Shown here: piece after piece, positions 1 through 5,370 of the stretch
Position numbering within the stretch: position 1 is the first letter of the stretch
Layout of the letters: each line of letters starts with the position of its first letter
NCBI GenBank assembly: GCA_003224135.1
Contig: QHYO01000323.1
Location: forward strand, 1 to 14,542
Source: Acidobacteriota bacterium
Lineage (GTDB): Bacteria > Acidobacteriota > Terriglobia > Acidiferrales > UBA7541
DNA: 14,542 nt
Reading direction: 5' to 3'
Program-made: the position numbers and the translations under genes
The notes under the pieces: model-generated
Database searches by the model: none
Told to the model about the DNA's origin: nothing
What the model saw: only the letters and a program-made list of their open reading frames with translations

Positions 1-54
1 AAGCGCAGCAATGCGTGGAGCTGACCAGTACTAATCGCCCGTTCGGCTTAATCA
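1..54 (+). rRNA. rrl: 23S ribosomal RNA, 3' end (partial)
   Basis: The first bases match the conserved 3' terminus of bacterial 23S rRNA: an AAGCGCAGCAATGCG block, a CTGACCAGTACTAAT block and a closing GGCTTAA. By comparison with the E. coli 23S end (GAGCTAACCGGTACTAATGAACCG then GGCTTAACC), the mature end should fall near position 54. Nearly all of the gene lies upstream of the window. The order 23S, spacer, 5S on the plus strand shows a linked rRNA operon transcribed left to right. Confidence 0.93.
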
Positions 55-239
55 TAAAACTTACCCAAACCGTCAATCGCTCTAACAGCGAGTGACTGGG
101 TGAGTTCACTTGTAAAATCCGCAGTACGTTCGGCAAGAGCCGAACTTGTAATGCCAGCCAAATTTCTGTGATCGCGCCGCGGTCACAGAAAAATTTTCTG
201 TTGTCGGCGCGCGGGCTATGCCATACGCGCGTTATGAGT
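55..239 (+). other. 23S-5S transcribed spacer with three hairpins, no tRNA
   Basis: This is the spacer between the 23S and 5S genes. I see no tRNA-like cloverleaf or T-loop motif in it. Three inverted repeats can be read directly. A compound stem spans 63-101, with ACCCA/TGGGT, GTCA/TGAC and TCGCT/AGCGA pairing in series. A second hairpin spans 128-145 (GTTCGGC/GCCGAAC). A third pairs 160-171 with 183-196 (TTTCTGTGA/TCACAGAAA core). Such structures in pre-rRNA spacers commonly take part in RNase processing; that role is inferred here. Confidence 0.7.
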
Positions 240-357
240 TTCCGGTGGTCATACCGCGAGGGTCACACCCGTTCCCATCCCGAACACGGTAGTTAAGCCT
301 CGCCGGGCCGATGATACTGCACGGGTAACTGTGTGGGAACGTAGGTCACCGCCGGGA
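240..357 (+). rRNA. rrf: 5S ribosomal RNA
   Basis: The stretch has the hallmarks of bacterial 5S rRNA: an internal CCCATCCCGAACACGG block, then AGTTAAGCC, a GCCGATGATACTGC segment and a closing helix strand. The 5' strand CCGGTGG (242-248) pairs with CCGCCGG (349-355), extended by U240-A357 and U241-G356, closing helix I. The length of about 118 nt is normal. It lies about 185 bp after the 23S end and is followed at once by a strong terminator, so it is the last gene of the rRNA operon. Confidence 0.95.
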
Positions 358-366
358 TTAAATTAG

Positions 367-408
367 AAAGGCCTCTCAGAATCTTTCTGAAGAGGCCTTT
401 GCTTTTTT
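367..408 (+). terminator. Rho-independent terminator of the rRNA operon
   Basis: AAAGGCCTCT (367-376) pairs perfectly with AGAGGCCTTT (391-400). The stem continues with CAGAA/TTCTG (377-381 with 385-389) across a single bulged A, leaving a three-base loop. A GC plus six-T run follows (401-408). This is a textbook intrinsic terminator ten bases after the 5S end. It also separates the rRNA operon from the convergent minus-strand gene ending at 443. Confidence 0.93.
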
Positions 409-442
409 GGGGACTCTTGGTTTGCGCGATTCGGCGGTCGAT

Positions 443-1411
443 TCAGAGCGCAGGCCGTGATGGTGGCACATCGCTGAAGGTCACAGTTACACCGCGCTCG
501 GAATTGAGCTGCGTTGTGCGAACCAGATCCAACTCATTCAGAGCGCAAATACCGCGATTGCCGCTGGGCAGAAGATAATCCAAGCGATCGCCATCGAGCC
601 AATAATCGGTAACCGCATAAATGGTTTCGTTCCGCAGAGCCAGTAGAGTAAGCGACTTCGAGGCAAAGCGCGATTCGGGCCCCGACGTTGGCTGTGCGGT
701 TTGCGATGTTTTCACAAACCCAGGGTCCACCGAAACAACGTAGTTCGCGTTCACTGCCGCGGACGTTGCGGGAGCGATTTCGCGTGACGGAAATGCTGAA
801 GGCTGGGCAAAATTCTGCGCGTGAGGCGGCCGCCAATCGCGGGAATTATACGTAGCACCAAACTTCGGCACGCTCACATCTTCCATCAAACGCAGCGTAA
901 GCACTTGCTCCCCCTTAAGCGTGGGACGGGGTCCACGGGCAGGCAGCATGATCACTTTCCAAGGCCATAGTGGCGGAAAAACCCATTCGATAACGTCTCG
1001 CTTCGCATGGCCATTGCCCTTGATGTCGCCTTGCTTGTCGACATGGTAGCCGCGCGCGGGGACTATTTTCGTGTCCAGCGGAAGCTCTGTATTGGGAAGC
1101 GCGATGCGATCGAAAACGATTTTCAAATAACCTTTGCCGATAAAGTGCCCAGGCTCCTTTTCCGCTTCAAGGTGTCCGCCCATGTACGCTCCGCGCGGAA
1201 AGACATTGTGACCAAACACCTGCACCGCGGCGAGGTGGCAGAGCACAGGATCGCCCACCTGTGCCGTAGCTGAAGAAAAATTGGGTTCGCTCATGGTGCA
1301 CCGAAGCAGAGTACCCGCCGGCACAACGGTTTCTTGCGCCCGCACGGTGGGTGAAACGAGCAAAGAGGCAAATCCAAGAAAAATCGGTAAAAGAGAAGCG
1401 TTGCGCCGCAT
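443..1411 (-). CDS. Secreted protein of unknown function, acidobacterial type
   Basis: The start at 1411 is chosen because a GGGAGGA Shine-Dalgarno lies about six bases upstream and the product then begins with a clean signal peptide (MRRNASLLPIFLG..., cleavage likely after VRA, residue 25). The longer reading from 1495 would add 28 unlikely residues. The 322-residue product has an N-terminal part (about 26-182) beginning PAGTLLRCTM and rich in beta-like sequence (FPRGAYMGG, GKGYLKIVFDRI). It recalls the beta domain of TrbI/VirB10-type proteins only loosely. A low-complexity linker (about 185-245) follows. The C-terminal part (about 246-312) carries YAVTDYWLDGDRLDYLLP and LDLVRTTQLNSERGV, a motif I associate with exported acidobacterial proteins. 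Function is unknown. It converges on the rRNA operon and diverges from the DsbA-like gene. Confidence 0.85.
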   Translation of the reverse strand: MRRNASLLPIFLGFASLLVSPTVRAQETVVPAGTLLRCTMSEPNFSSATAQVGDPVLCHLAAVQVFGHNVFPRGAYMGGHLEAEKEPGHFIGKGYLKIVFDRIALPNTELPLDTKIVPARGYHVDKQGDIKGNGHAKRDVIEWVFPPLWPWKVIMLPARGPRPTLKGEQVLTLRLMEDVSVPKFGATYNSRDWRPPHAQNFAQPSAFPSREIAPATSAAVNANYVVSVDPGFVKTSQTAQPTSGPESRFASKSLTLLALRNETIYAVTDYWLDGDRLDYLLPSGNRGICALNELDLVRTTQLNSERGVTVTFSDVPPSRPAL

Positions 1412-1713
1412 GGTATTCCTCCCGGAGCGTGGCTCAGGCAGGACGGACGGACACACACGTAATGCGTGGACTGGACCAGGGCAGGGGAAATCCAAAAGCT
1501 ACCTGAACCAAAAGACATTCAGCGGGCGGAATTTACTCTCATGCGAAAATCAAAGCAAGAGGGTATTTCGAAAGAGCTCTTGCGACGGGATCGCTCGTGC
1601 GGGTGAAATGTTCTGCAAAGACAGTAGCACCATCTGTTTGCGTTAAGGAGACATTGACTCCTTGTCGCGACCGTGGGATAGTCGCTCAATTCCCACGACG
1701 AAAGACCATACCA
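1412..1713. other. Divergent intergenic region with tandem leader hairpins
   Basis: These 302 bp must hold the promoters of the two divergent genes, but I cannot pick convincing -35/-10 pairs. Two hairpins stand just before the plus-strand gene: AAGGAG/CTCCTT (1645-1650 with 1658-1663) and CGTGGGA/TCCCACG (1672-1678 with 1691-1697). The second ends 16 bases before the ATG at 1714. A 16-base stretch at 1484-1499 is repeated exactly inside the next gene (2234-2249). No further gene is supported here. Confidence 0.5.
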
Positions 1714-2736
1714 ATGAAACTCTACTTAGCCCTTTTCGCGTTTTTGTTGCTTCCTATTTTTTCGTCGGGACAATCCGCGGCGCCTGCGAAGAGCGCTCCG
1801 CCACTTGCGACCGTCGACGGCCAGCCGCTTACGGACGAGGACCTTGCTCCGTACGTGCAAAGCCAGCTCAGACCGCTTCGCGAGCAGGAATATCAAATCA
1901 AGAAAAAAGCCTTGGATACGTTGATTACGCAACGAGTGCTTGAGGCTGAAGCGAAGAAAAAGGGACTCACCACGGACAAATTGCTTGAGCAGGAAGTTGA
2001 TGCGAAGGTTGCTGAGCCGACTGATGTGGAGTTGAACGCGATCTACGTCGTGCAGAAGGAGCAAATAAACCGGCCGTTCGAGGAAATAAAAACTCAGCTG
2101 CAGCAATCGCTGAAGAAGGCAAAGATTCAACAGGCCCGCCAGGAATATTCTGCGCACTTGCGCGAGCATGCGAAAGTTGCGGTGCTGCTCGGCCCTCCCC
2201 GGGTTCAGGTCGGTTTCGACCCCGCACGGGTTCGGGGAAATCCAAAAGCCAAGGTCATGATTGTGGAGTTTTCCGATTTTCAGTGCCCCTATTGCGGCCA
2301 AGTGGAAGCTACTCTTAAAAACGTGTTGGCGAAGCATGAAGGCACCGTGGCGCTGGCGTTTCGTGATATGCCGATCCCCCAGATTCATCCACTCGCACAG
2401 GGTGCAGCAGAGGCCTCGAGGTGCGCCGGAGAACAGGGCAAGTACTGGGAGTATCACGATCTGCTCTTTGCCGATCAGGGCAGTCTGGACCGCAATGGAC
2501 TCGTGGCCAAGGCGGCGAAGCTTCAGTTGGACGCAAAACAATTCGATGGGTGTTTGTCTGCGGAAAAGTATAAGGCTCAGGTTCAGCAGGATAATCAGGA
2601 GGGTCTGCGGGTCGGTGTCACCGGCACGCCCGGGTTCTTCATAAATGGAATCTTTATGAGTGGAGCCCTGCCTGAGGCGACTTTTGAAAAAGCAATCGAA
2701 GAGCAGCTCGCAACGTCTCCTTCGCCTAAATCCTAG
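1714..2736 (+). CDS. Exported DsbA-family thioredoxin protein with SurA-like N-terminal domain
   Basis: The 340-residue product starts at the ATG at 1714, which gives a standard signal peptide (MKLYLALFAFLLLPIFSSG, about 1-19). The open frame back to a GTG at 1597 adds only non-signal residues. Residues about 31-155 resemble the N-terminal chaperone region of SurA/PpiC-type foldases: ATVDGQPLTDEDLAPYV, then LITQRVLEAEAKKKGLT, then a charged helical stretch. No parvulin PPIase domain follows. Residues about 163-330 are a DsbA/thioredoxin_4-type domain with VEFSDFQCPYCGQ (catalytic CPYC, 191-194), GKYWEYHDLLF, and GVTGTPGFFING with the cis-proline at 306. Two more cysteines (237 and 280) may form a structural disulfide. 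It probably oxidises or isomerises disulfides in exported proteins. The Shine-Dalgarno is weak. The secreted protease downstream contains several cysteines and could be a client, which is inference. Confidence 0.92.
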   Translation: MKLYLALFAFLLLPIFSSGQSAAPAKSAPPLATVDGQPLTDEDLAPYVQSQLRPLREQEYQIKKKALDTLITQRVLEAEAKKKGLTTDKLLEQEVDAKVAEPTDVELNAIYVVQKEQINRPFEEIKTQLQQSLKKAKIQQARQEYSAHLREHAKVAVLLGPPRVQVGFDPARVRGNPKAKVMIVEFSDFQCPYCGQVEATLKNVLAKHEGTVALAFRDMPIPQIHPLAQGAAEASRCAGEQGKYWEYHDLLFADQGSLDRNGLVAKAAKLQLDAKQFDGCLSAEKYKAQVQQDNQEGLRVGVTGTPGFFINGIFMSGALPEATFEKAIEEQLATSPSPKS

Positions 2737-2940
2737 TTTATTGCCCCAGAACATCAGCTGCGCGTCGTTTGTAAGTCGATCGGTAGCAACTAAACTTGTA
2801 AGTCCTGTCTCACTGCCATTTTTCTCCTGATCCCTAGCCAAGTACGGTATTAAGCAGGGCCCTGTCCTAAATTTAGACTCTCGACCAGTAGAGGTACCAG
2901 TACACGACCCTTAGCATTAGAACCAGCCTAAGGGGGCGTT
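2737..2940 (+). promoter_or_regulatory. Upstream region of the metalloprotease gene
   Basis: This 204 bp region separates two same-strand genes and shows no convincing terminator. TTGTAAGTC occurs twice (2769-2777 and 2796-2804), with starts 27 bases apart. A 7-bp stem CCCTTAG/CTAAGGG (2908-2914 with 2928-2934, 13-base loop) contains most of the AAGGGGG Shine-Dalgarno of the next gene (2930-2936). Pairing would hide the ribosome binding site. No promoter was assigned: TATTAA at 2848-2853 could serve as a -10 but lacks a good -35. Confidence 0.4.
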
Positions 2941-5274
2941 ATGAGAAAGTTTTCGAAGGGGGCCCAGGGCAAGAAAAACCTGCCTGCTCTTGCAACATCC
3001 ACAATCATCGCGGCAATTTGTTCCCTTCTAATATCGAGTAGCGCGTTCGCCCAGGGACGCGGGTCAAATTCCAGTTCATCACACGAGAGCGAAAGAGCAG
3101 CGCAAGTTCGCGCGCTTAACAATAGCGTCTTGCAGCTGCACGGGCAGATGCAGGAGAACGCGTCAGGAGCGGCAGCCACACGTGGCCAGGCGGCCACCGT
3201 GCTAGCGCAGCGCGCTGCCGCGCTTCAGGCATTGATCCAGGAAGACCCGCATGCTGCTTTGAGTTTTGCGTTTTCGCCGGAGTTGCTGGCAGATCTGGCA
3301 GCCAAGTTCCCAGGATCTGCGGCTTTGTTGGAGCAACACGGCACGTGGCAGGGGACGGTGGAAGTCTCGGTAAGCGATGATCTCGTGCATAAGGTCTCGA
3401 AGACCACCGTGAAGCTGCAGGCCGGTAGCCAGAAAGTCGGCGTCCATTTTGATGGAGTAGAACCAGCGACGTTAAAGAGCGGCGACCTGTTAAGCGTCTC
3501 GGGCGTGCTCGCCGGGACGACAATGGCCGCCGAAAACGGGACAGCGCAAAGCACTACGCTGCCCGCTGCGACCTGCAGTACGACGGGAGATCAAAAGACC
3601 GTGGTCCTTTTGGTGAATCTCCCAGGTTCTCCACTACCTGCGACGGTCACAACACAGGGAGTACAAAGCGTTTTCTTCGGCACTTCTGGGCCATCCGTCG
3701 ACGGATATCTCCGAGAGACTTCCTACGGAGCAACTTCGGCATCGGGCGATGTTTTCGGCCCGTTCACGCTGACCGGATCTTACGCATCCTGCAGCACATC
3801 GCAAATGGAGACCGACGCAATCGCCGCGGCCACTGCGGCTGGGGTGAATTTTCAGAACTATTCGCGCGTAGTGCTTGTTTTCAGTGACACGCTAGGGTGC
3901 GGCTGGTCAGGAATGGCGACGGTTGGATGTTCCACGTTAAGTCTTCCGACCGGGTCAGTGACGGCGTCAAGTTCCTTCTTGGAAGCAAATTCCGCAAACG
4001 TCCAGGTCGCAACGCATGAGATAGGTCACAATCTTGGATTGCGACATGCACAGTCGCGCGATTTTGGCACAGAGGTCTTGGGTTCATTGGGGGCAGCCGG
4101 GACGCTCTACGAATACGGCAACGAATTCTCGACGATGGGGAATTGGACACCGGGACAGTATGCTGCACCTCATAAGGCCGAAGTTTTGAATTGGCTGGCG
4201 CAAGGCAGTGACTATCAGATTGTTCAGAGCAGCGGCTCATTTACCCTTGCGCCGATGGAAAGCGGAGGAGGAAGCCTTAAAGCGCTCAAAGTGCAACGCG
4301 GGACGGGCAACGCCGGTTACTACCTCTGGGTCGAATACCGTCAGCCCGTCGGGAACTATGACACGACCTATTACACAGCGCAGCCATATGCCGGCGCATC
4401 CATCAATTACGAGGACCCAACCACAGGAGCCTACACACAGCTGCTCGACTTTACACCAGAGAGCGATATCTCCAACGGCGAAGGTTCGGATTTCGGCGAT
4501 CCGGCGCTTGTTGCAGGTAGAACCTGGAAGGATCCGTATTCCGATCTTTCGCTGTCGGTAACCAGCGCAACATCGACCGGTCTGTTTGTATCCGTCAGTT
4601 ACAGTGGCGCAGGAGCGTGTAGTCACACAAACCCCACTCTTGTTTTGACTCCCCTGGATCCAAGTATTTACGCAGGCCAGAGCGCGGCCTATTCCGTCTC
4701 ATTGACCAATAACGGCGCGGCGGCCTGCTCTCCCAGCTCGTTTACGTTGAGTTCTACTGAGCCCTCTGGGTGGTCGACATCTTTCCCCCAATCCAATGTT
4801 ACGGTTAATCCCGGACAATCGAGTTCGTTCACGATGAGCAAGGGTTCTCCGTCAGGGACCGCTCCGGGCACGTACGGCGTCAACATCAGCGCAGCCAATA
4901 ATTCGCTCGGTCAATCTGCAACGGCAAATGCGACGGTAATGACGGCCCCTACGCTTGCGGCAGCACTCTCGATTTCCGGGACAAACTTCACACGGCCGGG
5001 GACCGTTTCCATAGCGGCGGCCGTCACAAATGGCGGAACCCCTGTCTCGGGAGCCGCCGTGACGTTTACGCTGAGGCTGCCAAACGGTAGCACGGCGACG
5101 CAGAGCGCCACGACGAACGCCAGCGGCGTGGCTACGTGGAACTACAAGCTAAACCAAAGAGCGCCCGCAGGCACCTACTCGGTGAGCGCACAAGCGGCGT
5201 TGAGTACGGGCTCAAAGAAGTTAGCACCCACCCAGACGGTATCTAGCAACGAGGGAACCTTCACTGTGCAGTAA
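2941..5274 (+). CDS. Secreted gametolysin-like (M11) zinc metalloprotease with Ig-like C-terminal domains
   Basis: The 777-residue preproprotein follows a strong AAGGGGG Shine-Dalgarno four bases before the ATG. A long signal peptide (1-37) ends AFA before Q38. Residues about 38-215 look like a propeptide, with an Ala/Gln-rich helical part and then a beta-like part; one cysteine (C212) sits near its end. The catalytic domain (about 217-555) has the metzincin-type motif HEIGHNLGLRHA (359-370: zinc ligands H359, H363, H369 and catalytic E360) and a Met-turn FSTMG (M399), as in peptidase family M11. Cysteines at 284, 320 and 330 may form disulfides. Residues about 562-667 resemble a NEW3-type Ig-like module (SAAYSVSLTNNG, NPGQSSSFT, PGTYGVNISAANN). 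Residues about 672-755 resemble a second Ig-like domain (TNGGTPVSGAAVTFTL, TNASGVATW, PAGTYSVSAQA). It should act outside the cell or at the surface on proteins; the substrate is unknown. Confidence 0.9.
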   Translation: MRKFSKGAQGKKNLPALATSTIIAAICSLLISSSAFAQGRGSNSSSSHESERAAQVRALNNSVLQLHGQMQENASGAAATRGQAATVLAQRAAALQALIQEDPHAALSFAFSPELLADLAAKFPGSAALLEQHGTWQGTVEVSVSDDLVHKVSKTTVKLQAGSQKVGVHFDGVEPATLKSGDLLSVSGVLAGTTMAAENGTAQSTTLPAATCSTTGDQKTVVLLVNLPGSPLPATVTTQGVQSVFFGTSGPSVDGYLRETSYGATSASGDVFGPFTLTGSYASCSTSQMETDAIAAATAAGVNFQNYSRVVLVFSDTLGCGWSGMATVGCSTLSLPTGSVTASSSFLEANSANVQVATHEIGHNLGLRHAQSRDFGTEVLGSLGAAGTLYEYGNEFSTMGNWTPGQYAAPHKAEVLNWLAQGSDYQIVQSSGSFTLAPMESGGGSLKALKVQRGTGNAGYYLWVEYRQPVGNYDTTYYTAQPYAGASINYEDPTTGAYTQLLDFTPESDISNGEGSDFGDPALVAGRTWKDPYSDLSLSVTSATSTGLFVSVSYSGAGACSHTNPTLVLTPLDPSIYAGQSAAYSVSLTNNGAAACSPSSFTLSSTEPSGWSTSFPQSNVTVNPGQSSSFTMSKGSPSGTAPGTYGVNISAANNSLGQSATANATVMTAPTLAAALSISGTNFTRPGTVSIAAAVTNGGTPVSGAAVTFTLRLPNGSTATQSATTNASGVATWNYKLNQRAPAGTYSVSAQAALSTGSKKLAPTQTVSSNEGTFTVQ

Positions 5275-5285
5275 AGCACCATGCA

Positions 5286-5324
5286 AGAAAAAATCGAGGC
5301 ACCGTCCGGAGACGGCGCCTCGAT
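5286..5324 (-). terminator. Intrinsic terminator for the minus-strand surface-protein gene, possibly bidirectional
   Basis: ATCGAGGC (5293-5300) pairs with GCCTCGAT (5317-5324). An inner CCGTC/GACGG stem (5302-5306 with 5311-5315) follows one mismatch, and CGGA closes the loop. Read on the minus strand the hairpin is followed by TTTTTTCTTGC, which makes it a good terminator for the gene ending at 5371. It also lies 18 bases past the stop of the convergent protease gene and could slow transcription from that side, though no T-run follows on the plus strand. A second 7-bp hairpin CGATGGC/GCCATCG lies at 5337-5357. Confidence 0.85.
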
Positions 5325-5370
5325 CAGAGTCAGTCGCGATGGCCCGAAGAGCCATCGTCATCCGACAGGG

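Noticed and set aside
55..239. tRNA gene in the rRNA spacer
   Set aside because: No GTTCRANYC T-arm with a matching acceptor stem is visible. The inverted repeats are simple hairpins.
1597..1713. GTG-initiated extension of the DsbA-like protein
   Set aside because: It would add 39 polar residues in front of an obvious signal peptide, and the coding region would include the two leader hairpins. The ATG at 1714 is preferred.
1726..2841. Long minus-strand open frame (371 codons) across the DsbA-like gene
   Set aside because: It is antisense to a gene with clear signal peptide, CPYC and cis-proline motifs. Its translation is Arg/Leu-rich with no recognisable motif.
2848..2853. TATTAA as the -10 box of a promoter for the protease gene
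   Set aside because: The hexamer 17 bases upstream matches the -35 consensus at only about two positions, so the promoter call is not supported.
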